The notes below the pieces were generated by a model. It saw nothing but the letters and a program-made list of their open reading frames with translations. It was not told the DNA's origin and ran no database searches. 64,000 nt of DNA from Amblyomma americanum (lineage: Eukaryota > Arthropoda > Arachnida > Ixodida > Ixodidae). Location: NCBI RefSeq assembly GCF_052857255.1, contig NW_027526500.1, forward strand, positions 124,001-188,000, read 5' to 3'. Both the position numbers and the translations under genes were made by a program. Below, piece after piece: positions 23,701 through 35,300 of this stretch. The stretch's first letter is position 1; every line of letters starts with the position of its first letter.

Positions 23701-24144
23701 CTTGTAAAACCGATGTGTTCAGATTTACCTCGTTTCGGTCTAAAACAGCTTGTTTCGTTGGACTAAGCACGAATACATGCTTTTCGCGCAGCTATAAGAG
23801 AAAAAAGAGTTGACGCGTATCAGAGGAACACTTGTAAAACCGATGTGTTGTGATTTAGCTCGTTTCGGTCTAAAACAGCTTGTTTCGCTGTATTAAGCAA
23901 GAATACATGCTTTTCGCGCAGTTATAAGAGAAAAAAATTTGACGCGTATCAGAGGAACACTTGTAAAACCGATGTGTTGTGATTTAGCTCGTTTTGGTCT
24001 AAAACAGCTTGTTTCGCTGTATTAAGCAAGAATACATGCTTTTCGCGCAGTTATTAGAGAAAAAGTTTTGACGCGTATTAGAGAGACACTTGTAAAACCG
24101 ATGTGTTGTGATTTAGCTCTTTTCGGTCTAAAACAGCTTGTTTC
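20793..24144 (+). repeat. HOR unit B1 (3352 bp, 26 monomers)
   Basis: First copy of a 26-monomer tandem duplication. CCAATG lies at 20875 and 24227, and every later marker I checked is offset by 3352: the AACTCTTTTCGGAC monomer (23337), the TTCCATTAAG monomer and the D pair. The only difference I noted is CAGCTTGTTT near 22074 against CAGCTTATTT near 25426. It also holds an internal A-like run (f, GCCTATTAG, b with CTGATG) at 22.1-22.5 kb, showing common ancestry with the A series. No gene is present. Confidence 0.9.
23655..23914 (+). repeat. D1-D2 pair in B1
   Basis: Same linked markers as at 13087: AAAGCTTTAAAGGCG, TTGGACTAAGC, CAGCTATAAG, AAAAAAGAGTTG. It follows a GCAGAAATAC tail that also precedes D1 at the other sites. 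Confidence 0.92.
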
Positions 24145-27100
24145 GTTGTATTAAGCAAGAATACATGCTTTTCGCGCAGTTATAAGAGAAAAAGTTTTGA
24201 CGCGTATCAGAGGAACACTTGTAAAACCAATGTGTTCAGATTTAGCTCGTTTCGGTCTAAAACAGCTTGTTTCGCTGTATTAAGCAAGAATACATGCTTT
24301 TCGCGCAGTTATAAGAGAAAAAGTTTTGACGCGTATCAGAGGAACACTTGTAAAACCGATGTGTTGTGATTTAGCTCGTTTCGGTCTAAAACAACTTGTT
24401 TCGCTGTATTAAGCAAGAATACATGCTTTTCGCGCAGTTATAAGAGAAAAAGTTTTGACGCGTATCAGAGGAACACTTGTAAAACCGATGTGTTGTGATT
24501 TAGCTCGTTTCGGTCTAAAACAGCTTGTTTCGCTGTATTAAGCAAGAATACATGCTTTTCGCGCAGTTATAAGAGAAAAAGTTTTGACGCGTATCAGAGG
24601 AGCACTTGTAAAACCGATGTGTTCAGATTTAGCTCGTTTCGGTCTAAAACATCTTGTTTCGTTGTATTAAGCACGAATACATGCTTTACGCGCAGTTATA
24701 GAAGAAAAAGTTTTGATGCGTATCAGAGACACTTGTAAAACCGATGTGTTGTGATTTGGCTCGTTTCGGTCTAAAACAGCTTGTTTCGTTGTATTAAGCA
24801 AGAATACATGCTTTTCGCGCGGTTATAAGAGAAAAAGTTGACGAGTATCACGTGGATACTTGTAAAACCGATGTGTTCAGATTTAGCTCGTTTCGGTCTA
24901 AAACAGCTTGTTTCGTTGTATTAGGCACGAATACATGCTTTTCGCGCAGTTATAAGAGAAAAAGTTTTGACGAGTATCACGTGGAACACTTGTAATACCG
25001 ATGTGTTGTGATTTAGCTCGTTTCGGTTTAAAACAGCTTGTTTCGCTGTATTAAGCAAGAATACATGCTTTTCGCGCAGTTATAAGAGAAAAAGTTTTGA
25101 CGCGTATCAGAGGAACACTTGTAAAACCGATGTGTTCAGATTTAGCTCGTTTCGGTCTGAAACAGCTTGTTTCGTTGTATTAAGCACGAATACATGCTTT
25201 TCGCGCAGTAATAAGAGAAAAAGTTTAGACGCGTATCAGAGGAACACTTGTAAAACCGATGTGTTGTGATTTAGCTCGTTTCGGTGTAAAACAGCTTGTT
25301 TCGTAGTATTAAGCAAGAATACATGCTTTTCGCGCAGTTATAAGAGAAAAAGTTTTGACGCGTATTAGAGGAACACTTGTAAAACCTTTGTGTTGTGATT
25401 TAGCTCGTTTCGGTCTAAAACAGCTTATTTCGCTGTATTAAGCAAGAATACATGCTTTTCGCGCAGTTATAAGAGAAAAAGTTTTGACGCGTGTCACAGG
25501 GACACTTGTAAAACCGATGTGTTCAGATTTAGCTCGTTTCGGTCTAAAACAACTTGTTTCGTTGTATTAAGCACGAATACATGCTTTACGCGCAGTTATA
25601 GAAGAAAAAGTTTTGACGCCTATTAGAGAGACACTTGTAAAACCGATGTGTTATGATTTAGCTCGATTCGGTCTAAAACAGCTTGTTTCGTTGTATTAAG
25701 CAAGAATACATGCTTTTCGCGCAGTTATAAGAGAGAAAGTTTTGACGAGTATCACGTGGATACTTGTAAAACTGATGTGTTCAGATTTAGCTCGTTTTGG
25801 TCTAAAACAGCTTGTTTCGTTGTATTAAGCAAGAATACATGCTTTACGCGCAGTTATAGAAGAAAAAGTTTTGACGCGTATCAGAGAGACACTTGTAAAA
25901 CCGATGTGTTGTGATTTAGCTCGTTTCGGTCTAAAACAGCTTGTTTCGTTGTATTAAGCAAGAATACATGCTTTTCGCGCAGTTATAAGTGAAAAAGTTT
26001 TGAGTATTACGTGGATACTTGTAAAACCGAAGTGTTCAGATTTAGCTCGTTTCGGTCTAAAACAGCTTGTTTCGTTGTATTAAGCACGAATACATGCTTT
26101 TCGCGCAGTTATAAGAGAAAACGTTTTGACGAGTATCACGTGGAACACTTGTAATACCGATGTGTTGTGATTTAGCTCGTTTCGGTCTAAAGCAGCTTGT
26201 TTCGCTGTATTAAGCAAGAATACATGCTTTTCGCGCAGTTATAAGAGAAAAAGTTTTGACGCGTATCAGAGGAACACTTGTAAAACCGATGTGTTGTGAT
26301 TTAGCTCATTTCGGTCTAAAACAGCTTGTTTCGTTGTATTAAGCAAGAATACATGCTTTTCGCGCAGTTATAAGAGAAAAAGTTTTGACGCGTGTCACAG
26401 GGACACTTGTAAAACCGATGTGTTCAGATTTAGCTCGTTTCGGTCTAAAACAGCTTGTTTCGTTCCATTAAGCACGAATACATGCTTTTCGCGCAGTTAT
26501 AAGAGAAAAAGTTTTGACGAGTATCACGTGGAACACTTGTAATACCGATGTGTTGTGATTTGGCTCGTTTCGGTCTAAAACAGCTTGTTTCGTTGTATTA
26601 AGCAAGAATACATGCTTTTCGCGCAGTTATAAGAGAAAAAGTTTTGACGCGTATCAGAGGAACACTTGTAAAACCGATGTGTTCAGATTTAACTCTTTTC
26701 GGACTAAAACAGCTTGTTTCGTTGTATTAAGCACGAATACATGCTTTTCGCGCAGTTATAAGGGAAAAAGTTTTGACGCGTATCACATGGACACTTCGAA
26801 AACCGATGTGTTCAGATTTAGCTCGTTTTGGTCTAAAACAGCTTGTTTCGTTGTATTAAGCACGAATACATGGTTTTCGTGCAGTTATAAGCGAAAAAGT
26901 TTTGACGCGTATCAGAGGAACACTTGTAAAACCGATGTGTTGTGATTTAGCTCGTTTCGGTCTAAAACAGCTTGTTTCGCTGTATTAAGCAGAAATACAT
27001 GCTTTTCGCGCAGTGATAAGAGAAAAAGCTTTAAAGGCGTGTCACAGGGACACTTGTAAAACCGATGTGTTCAGATTTACCTCGTTTCGGTCTAAAACAG

Positions 27101-27496
27101 CTTGTTTCGTTGGACTAAGCACGAATACATGCTTTTCGCGCAGCTATAAGAGAAAAAAGAGTTGACGCGTATCAGAGGAACACTTGTAAAACCGATGTGT
27201 TGTGATTTAGCTCGTTTCGGTCTAAAACAGCTTGTTTCGCTGTATTAAGCAAGAATACATGCTTTTCGCGCAGTTATAAGAGAAAAAAATTTGACGCGTA
27301 TCAGAGGAACACTTGTAAAACCGATGTGTTGTGATTTAGCTCGTTTTGGTCTAAAACAGCTTGTTTCGCTGTATTAAGCAAGAATACATGCTTTTCGCGC
27401 AGTTATTAGAGAAAAAGTTTTGACGCGTATTAGAGAGACACTTGTAAAACCGATGTGTTGTGATTTAGCTCTTTTCGGTCTAAAACAGCTTGTTTC
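24145..27496 (+). repeat. HOR unit B2 (3352 bp, 26 monomers)
   Basis: Near-perfect copy of B1. At its right end the sequence leaves the B1 path (GACGAGTATCACG from about 27551 instead of GACGCGTATCAGAGG at 24202) and follows the path of 19.5 kb, 7997 bp earlier. B1 to B2 is thus a duplication nested inside a longer period of 4645 bp (CCAATG at 24227 and 28872). Confidence 0.9.
27007..27266 (+). repeat. D1-D2 pair in B2
   Basis: Copy of the B1 pair at exactly +3352, with the same markers. Confidence 0.92.
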
Positions 27497-29480
27497 GTTG
27501 TATTAAGCAAGAATACATGCTTTTCGCGCAGTTATAAGAGAAAAAGTTTTGACGAGTATCACGTGGATACTTGTAAAACCGATGTGTTCAGATTTAGCTC
27601 GTTTCGGTCTAAAACAGCTTGTTTCGTTGTATTAAGCACGAATACATGCTTTTCGCGCAGTTTTAACAGAAAAAGTTTTGACGAGTATCACGTGGAACAC
27701 TTGTAATACCGATGTGTTGTGATTTAGCTCGTTTCGGTCTAAGACAGCTTGTTTCGCTGTATTAAGCAAGAATACATGCCTTTCGCGCAGTTATAAGAGA
27801 AAAAGTTTTGACGAGTATCACGTGGAACACTTGTAGTACCGATGTGTTGTGATTTAGCTCTTTTCGGTCTAGAACAACTTGATTCGCTGTATTAAGCAAG
27901 AATACATGCTTTTCGCGCAGTTATAAAAGAAAAAGTTTTGACGCGTATCAGAGGAACACTTGTAAAACCGATGTGTTGTGATTTAGCTCGTTTCGGTTTA
28001 AAACAGCTTGTTTCGCTGTATTAAGCAAGAATACATGCTTTTCGCGCAGTTAAAAGAGAAAAAGTTTTGACGAGTATCACGTGGATACTTGTAAAACCGA
28101 TGTGTTCAGATTTAGCTCGTTTCGGTCTAAAACAGCTTGTTTCGTTGTATTAAGCAAGAATACATGCTTTTCGCGCAGTTATAAGAGAAAAAGTTTTGAC
28201 GCGTATTAGAGAGACACTTGTAAAACCGATGTGTTCAGATTTAGCTCGTTTCGGTCTAAAACAGCTTGCTTCGTTGTATTAAGCACGAATACATGCTTTT
28301 CGCGCCGTTAAAAGAGAAAAAGTTTTGACGAGTATCACGTGGAACACTTGTAATACCGATGTGTTGTGATTTAGCTCGTTTCGGTCAAAAACAGCTTGTT
28401 TCGCTGTATTAAGCAAGAATACATGCTTTTCGCGCCGTTATAAGAGAAAAAGATTTGATTCGTATCAGAGGAACACTTGTAAAACCGATGTGTTGTGATT
28501 TAGCTCATTTCGGTCTAAAAGAGCTTGTTTCGCAGTATTAAGCAAGAATACATGCTTTTCGCGCAGTTATAAGAGAAAAAGTTTTGACGCGTATCAGAGG
28601 AACACTTGTAAAACCGATGTGTTGTGATTTAGCTCGTTTCGGTCTAAAACAGCTTGTTTCGCTGTATTAAGCAAGAATACATGCTTTTCGCGCAGTTATA
28701 AGAGAAAAAGTTTTGACGCATATCAGAGGAACACTTGTAAAACCGATGTGTTGTGATTTAGCTCGTTTCGGTCTAAAACTGCTTGTTTCGCTGTATTAAG
28801 CAAGAATACATGCTTTTCGCGCAGTTATAAGAGAAAAAGTTTTGACGCGTATCAGAGGAACACTTGTAAAACCAATGTGTTCAGATTTAGCTCGTTTCGG
28901 TCTAAAACAGCTTGTTTCGCTGTATTAAGCAAGAATACATGCTTTTCGCGCAGTTATAAGAGAAAAAGTTTTGACGCGTATCAGAGGAACACTTGTAAAA
29001 CCGATGTGTTGTGATTTAGCTCGTTTCGGTCTAAAACAACTTGTTTCGCTGTATTAAGCAAGAATACATGCTTTTCGCGCAGTTATAAGAGAAAAAGTTT
29101 TGACGCGTATCAGAGGAACACTTGTAAAACCGATGTGTTGTGATTTAGCTCGTTTCGGTCTAAAACAGCTTGTTTCGCTGTATTAAGCAAGAATACAAGC
29201 TTTTCGCGCAGTTATAAGAGAAAAAGTTTTGACGCGTATCAGAGGAGCATTTGTAAAACCGATGTGTTCAGATTTAGCTCGTTTCGGTCTAAAACAGCTT
29301 GTTTCGTTGTATTAAGCACGAATACATGCTTTACGCGCAGTTATAGAAGAAAAAGTTTTGACGCGTATCAGAGACACTTGTAAAACCGATGTGTTGTGAT
29401 TTGGCTCGTTTCGGTCTAAAACAGCTTGTTTCGTTGTATTAAGCAAGAATACATGCTTTTCGCGCGGTTATAAGAGAAAA

Positions 29481-29505
29481 AGTTGACGAGTATCACGTGG
29501 AACAC
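29481..29505 (+). other. Single-monomer deletion junction in B3
   Basis: B1 (21485) and B2 (24837) have a GTTGACGAGTATCACGTGG monomer of b type followed by a c monomer. Here the GTTGACG start runs directly into the c-type GGAACAC box. The junction lies in the shared GAGTATCACGTGG, so it is an in-register loss of 129 bp. Confidence 0.85.
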
Positions 29506-31324
29506 TTGTAATACCGATGTGTTGTGATTTAGCTCGTTTCGGTTTAAAACAGCTTGTTTCGCTGTATTAAGCAAGAATACATGCTTTTCGCGCAGTTATA
29601 AGAGAAAAAGTTTTGACGCGTATCAGAGGAACACTTGTAAAACCGATGTGTTCAGATTTAGCTCGTTTCGGTCTGAAACAGCTTGTTTCGTTGTATTAAG
29701 CACGAATACATGCTTTTCGCGCAGTAATAAGAGAAAAAGTTTAGACGCGTATCAGAGGAACACTTGTAAAACCGATGTGTTGTGATTTAGCTCGTTTCGG
29801 TGTAAAACAGCTTGTTTCGTAGTATTAAGCAAGAATACATGCTTTTCGCGCAGTTATAAGAGAAAAAGTTTTGACGCGTATTAGAGGAACACTTGTAAAA
29901 CCTTTGTGTTGTGATTTAGCTCGTTTCGGTCTAAAACAGCTTGTTTCGCTGTATTAAGCAAGAATACATGCTTTTCGCGCAGTTATAAGAGAAAAAGTTT
30001 TGACGCGTGTCACAGGGACACTTGTAAAACCGATGTGTTCAGATTTAGCTCGTTTCGGTCTAAAACAACTTGTTTCGTTGTATTAAGCACGAATACATGC
30101 TTTACGCGCAGTTATAGAAGAAAAAGTTTTGACGCCTATTAGAGAGACACTTGTAAAACCGATGTGTTATGATTTAGCTCGATTCGGTCTAAAACAGCTT
30201 GTTTCGTTGTATTAAGCAAGAATACATGCTTTTCGCGCAGTTATAAGAGAGAAAGTTTTGACGAGTATCACGTGGATACTTGTAAAACTGATGCGTTCAG
30301 ATTTAGCTCGTTTTGGTCTAAAACAGCTTGTTTCGTTGTATTAAGCAAGAATACATGCTTTACGCGCAGTTATAGAAGAAAAAGTTTTGACGCGTATCAG
30401 AGACACTTGTAAAACCGATGTGTTGTGATTTAGCTCGTTTCGGTCTAAAACAGCTTGTTTCGTTGTATTAAGCAAGAATACATGCTTTTCGCGCAGTTAT
30501 AAGTGAAAAAGTTTTGAGTATTACGTGGATACTTGTAAAACCGAAGTGTTCAGATTTAGCTCGTTTCGGTCTAAAACAGCTTGTTTCGTTGTATTAAGCA
30601 CGAATACATGCTTTTCGCGCAGTTATAAGAGAAAACGTTTTGACGAGTATCACGTGGAACACTTGTAATACCGATGTGTTGTGATTTAGCTCGTTTCGGT
30701 CTAAAGCAGCTTGTTTCGCTGTATTAAGGAAGAATACATGCTTTTCGCGCAGTTATAAGAGAAAAAGTTTTGACGCGTATCAGAGGAACACTTGTAAAAC
30801 CGATGTGTTGTGATTTAGCTCATTTCGGTCTAAAACAGCTTGTTTCGTTGTATTAAGCAAGAATACATGCTTTTCGCGCAGTTATAAGAGAAAAAGTTTT
30901 GACGCGTGTCACAGGGACACTTGTAAAACCGATGTGTTCAGATTTAGCTCGTTTCGGTCTAAAACAGCTTGTTTCGTTGCATTAAGCACGAATACATGCT
31001 TTTCGCGCAGTTATAAGAGAAAAAGTTTTGACGAGTATCACGTGGAACACTTGTAATACCGATGTGTTGTGATTTGGCTCGTTTCGGTCTAAAACAGCTT
31101 GTTTCGTTGTATTAAGCAAGAATACATGCTTTTCGCGCAGTTATAAGAGAAAAAGTTTTGACGCGTATCAGAGGAACACTTGTAAAACCGATGTGTTCAG
31201 ATTTAACTCTTTTCGGACTAAAACAGCTTGTTTCGTTGTATTAAGCACGAATACATGCTTTTCGCGCAGTTATAAGGGAAAAAGTTTTGACGCGTATCAC
31301 ATGGACACTTGGAAAACCGATGTG

Positions 31325-31372
31325 TTCAGATTTAGCTCGTTTCGGTCTAAAACAGCTTGTTTCGCTGTATTA
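31325..31372 (+). other. Single-monomer deletion junction in B3 before D1
   Basis: B1 and B2 have two monomers between the ATCACATGGACAC box and D1; B3 has one, a hybrid with a CAG left part and the CTGTATTAAGCAGAAAT tail. It is an in-register loss inside the conserved core. Confidence 0.8.
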
Positions 31373-31391
31373 AGCAGAAATACATGCTTTT

Positions 31392-31651
31392 CGCGCAGTG
31401 ATAAGAGAAAAAGCTTTAAAGGCGTGTCACAGGGACACTTGTAAAACCGATGTGTTCAGATTTACCTCGTTTCGGTCTAAAACAGCTTGTTTTGTTGGAC
31501 TAAGCACGAATACATGCTTTTCGCGCAGCTATAAGAGAAAAAAGAGTTGACGCGTATCAGAGGAACACTTGTAAAACCGATGTGTTGTGATTTAGCTCGT
31601 TTCGGTCTAAAACAGCTTGTTTCGTTGTATTAAGCAAGAATACATGCTTTT
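31392..31651 (+). repeat. D1-D2 pair in B3
   Basis: Same markers as the other D pairs, except that TTTCGTTGGAC has become TTTTGTTGGAC in D1, a C-to-T change at a CpG. Confidence 0.9.
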
Positions 31652-32342
31652 CGCGCAGTTATAAGAGAAAAAAATTTGACGCGTATCAGAGGAACACTTG
31701 TAAAACCGATGTGTTGTGATTTAGCTCGTTTTAGTCTAAAACAGCTTGTTTCGTTGTATTAAGCAACAATACATGCTTTTCGCGCAGTTATAAGAGAAAA
31801 AGTTTTGACGCGTATTGGAGAAACACTTGTAAAACCGATGTGTTGTGATTTAGCTCTTTTCGGTCTAAAACAGCTTGTTTCGTTGTATTAAGCAAGAATA
31901 CATGCTTTTCGCGCAGTTATAAGAGAAAAAGTTTTGACGAGTATCACGTGGATACTTGTAAAACCGATGTGTTCAGATTTAGCTCGTTTCGGTCTAAAAC
32001 AGCTTGTTTCGTTGTATTAAGCACGAATACATGCTTTTCGCGCAGTTATAACAGAAAAAATTTTGACGAGTATCACGTGGAACACTTGTAATACCGATGT
32101 GTTGTGATTTAGCTCGTTTCGGTCTAAAACAGCTTGTTTCGCTGTATTAAGCAAGAATACATGCTTTTCGCGCAGTTATAAGAGAAAAAGTTTTGACGAG
32201 TATCACGTGGAACACTTGTAGTACCGATGTGTTGTGATTTAACTCGTTTCGGTCTAAAACAACTTGATTCGCTGTATTAAGCAAGAATACATGCTTTTCG
32301 CGCAGTTATAAGAGAAAAAGTTTTGACGCGTATCAGAGGAGC

Positions 32343-35300
32343 ACTTGTAAAACCGATGTGTTCAGATTTAGCTCGTTTCGGTCTAAAACAGCTTGTTTCG
32401 TTGTATTAAGCACGAATACATGCTTTACGCGCAGTTATAGAAGAAAAAGTTTTGACGCGTATCAGAGACACTTGTAAAACCGATGTGTTGTGATTTGGCT
32501 CGTTTCGGTCTAAAACAGCTTGTTTCGTTGTATTAAGCAAGAATACATGCTTTTCGCGCGGTTATAAGAGAAAAAGTTGACGCGTGTCACAGGGACACTT
32601 GTAAAACCGATGTGTTCAGATTTAGCTCGTTTCGGTCTAAAACAGCTTGTTTCGTTGCATTAAGCACGAATACATGCTTTTCGCGCAGTTATAAGAGAAA
32701 AAGTTTTGACGAGTATCACGTGGAACACTTGTAATACCGATGTGTTGTGATTTGGCTCGTTTTGGTCTAAAACAGCTTGTTTCGTTGTATTAAGCAAGAA
32801 TACATGCTTTTCGCGCAGTTATAAGAGAAAAAGTTTTGACGCGTATCAGAGGAACACTTGTAAAACCGATGTGTTCAGATTTAGCTCGTTTCGGTCTGAA
32901 ACAGCTTGTTTCGTTGTATTAAGCACGAATACATGCTTTTCGCGCAGTAATAAGAGAAAAAGTTTAGACGCGTATCAGAGGAACACTTGTAAAACCGATG
33001 TGTTGTGATTTAGCTCGTTTCGGTGTAAAACAGCTTGTTTCGTAGTATTAAGCAAGAATACATGCTTTTCGCGCAGTTATAAGAGAAAAAGTTTTGACGC
33101 GTATTAGAGGAACACTTGTAAAACCTTTGTGTTGTGATTTAGCTCGTTTCGGTCTAAAACAGCTTGTTTCGCTGTATTAAGCAAGAATACATGCTTTTCG
33201 CGCAGTTATAAGAGAAAAAGTTTTGACGCGTGTCACAGGGACACTTGTAAAACCGATGTGTTCAGATTTAGCTCGTTTCGGTCTAAAACAACTTGTTTCG
33301 TTGTATTAAGCACGAATACATGCTTTACGCGCAGTTATAGAAGAAAAAGTTTTGACGCCTATTAGAGAGACACTTGTAAAACCGATGTGTTATGATTTAG
33401 CTCGATTCGGTCTAAAACAGCTTGTTTCGTTGTATTAAGCAAGAATACATGCTTTTCGCGCAGTTATAAGAGAGAAAGTTTTGACGAGTATCACGTGGAT
33501 ACTTGTAAAACTGATGCGTTCAGATTTAGCTCGTTTTGGTCTAAAACAGCTTGTTTCGTTGTATTAAGCAAGAATACATGCTTTACGCGCAGTTATAGAA
33601 GAAAAAGTTTTGACGCGTATCAGAGACACTTGTAAAACCGATGTGTTGTGATTTAGCTCGTTTCGGTCTAAAACAGCTTGTTTCGTTGTATTAAGCAAGA
33701 ATACATGCTTTTCGCGCAGTTATAAGTGAAAAAGTTTTGAGTATTACGTGGATACTTGTAAAACCGAAGTGTTCAGATTTAGCTCGTTTCGGTCTAAAAC
33801 AGCTTGTTTCGTTGTATTAAGCACGAATACATGCTTTTCGCGCAGTTATAAGAGAAAACGTTTTGACGAGTATCACGTGGAACACTTGTAATACCGATGT
33901 GTTGTGATTTAGCTCGTTTCGGTCTAAAGCAGCTTGTTTCGCTGTATTAAGCAAGAATACATGCTTTTCGCGCAGTTATAAGAGAAAAAGTTTTGACGCG
34001 TATCAGAGGAACACTTGTAAAACCGATGTGTTGTGATTTAGCTCATTTCGGTCTAAAACAGCTTGTTTCGTTGTATTAAGCAAGAATACATGCTTTTCGC
34101 GCAGTTATAAGAGAAAAAGTTTTGACGCGTGTCACAGGGACACTTGTAAAACCGATGTGTTCAGATTTAGCTCGTTTCGGTCTAAAACAGCTTGTTTCGT
34201 TGCATTAAGCACGAATACATGCTTTTCGCGCAGTTATAAGAGAAAAAGTTTTGACGAGTATCACGTGGAACACTTGTAATACCGATGTGTTGTGATTTGG
34301 CTCGTTTCGGTCTAAAACAGCTTGTTTCGTTGTATTAAGCAAGAATACATGCTTTTCGCGCAGTTATAACAGAAAAAGTTTTGACGCGTATCAGAGGAAC
34401 ACTTGTAAAACCGATGTGTTCAGATTTAACTCTTTTCGGACTAAAACAGCTTGTTTCGTTGTATTAAGCACGAATACATGCTTTTCGCGCAGTTATAAGG
34501 GAAAAAGTTTTGACGCGTATCACATGGACACTTGGAAAACCGATGTGTTCAGATTTAGCTCGTTTTGGTCTAAAACAGCTTGTTTCGTTGTATTAAGCAC
34601 GAATACATGCTTTTCGCGCAGTTATAAGAGAAAAAGTTTTGACGCGTATCAGAGGAACACTTGTAAAACCGATGTGTTGTGATTTAGCTCATTTCGGTCT
34701 AAAACAGCTTGTTTCGCTGTATTGAGCAAGAATACATGCTTTTCGCGCAGTTATAAGAGAAAAAGTTTTGACGCGTATCAGAGGAACACTTGTAATAGCG
34801 ATGTGTTGTGATTTAGCTCGTTTCGGTCTAAAACAACTTGATTCGCTGTATTAAGCAAGAATACATGCTTTTCGCGCAGTTATAAAATAAAAAGTTTTGA
34901 CGCGTATCAGAGGAACACTTGTAAAACCGATGTGTTGTGATTTAGCTCATTTCGGTCTAAAACAGCTTGTTTCGCTGTATTAAGCAAGAATACATGCTTT
35001 TCGCGCAGTTATAAGAGAAAAAGTATTGACGAGTATCACGTGGATACTTGTAAAACCGATGTGTTCAGATTTAGCTTGTTTCGGTCTAAAACAGCTTGTT
35101 TCGTTGTATTAAGCAAGAATACATGCTTTTCGCGCAGTTATAAGAGAAAAAGTTTTGACGCGTATTAGAGAGACACTTGTAAAACCGATGTGTTGTGATT
35201 TAGCTCGTTTCGGTCTAAAACAGCTTGTTTCGTTGTATTAAGCAAGAATACATGCTTTTCGCGCAGTTATAAGAGAAAAAGTTTTGACGAGTATCACGTG

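Larger units (their letters stand above)
27497..32342 (+). repeat. HOR unit B3, partly deleted, with rearranged right end
   Basis: It follows the 19.5-21.5 kb path at offset 7997, then loses one monomer near 29.49 kb and another near 31.34 kb, so the AACTCTTTTCGGAC markers (26689 and 31203) are 4514 bp apart, not 4645. After 32.28 kb the order jumps: the d monomer is followed directly by the GAGGAGCAC monomer that lies much further on in B1 and B2. Private changes include CTGATGCG (near 30290) and TTTTGTTGGAC (near 31488). No gene is present. Confidence 0.82.
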
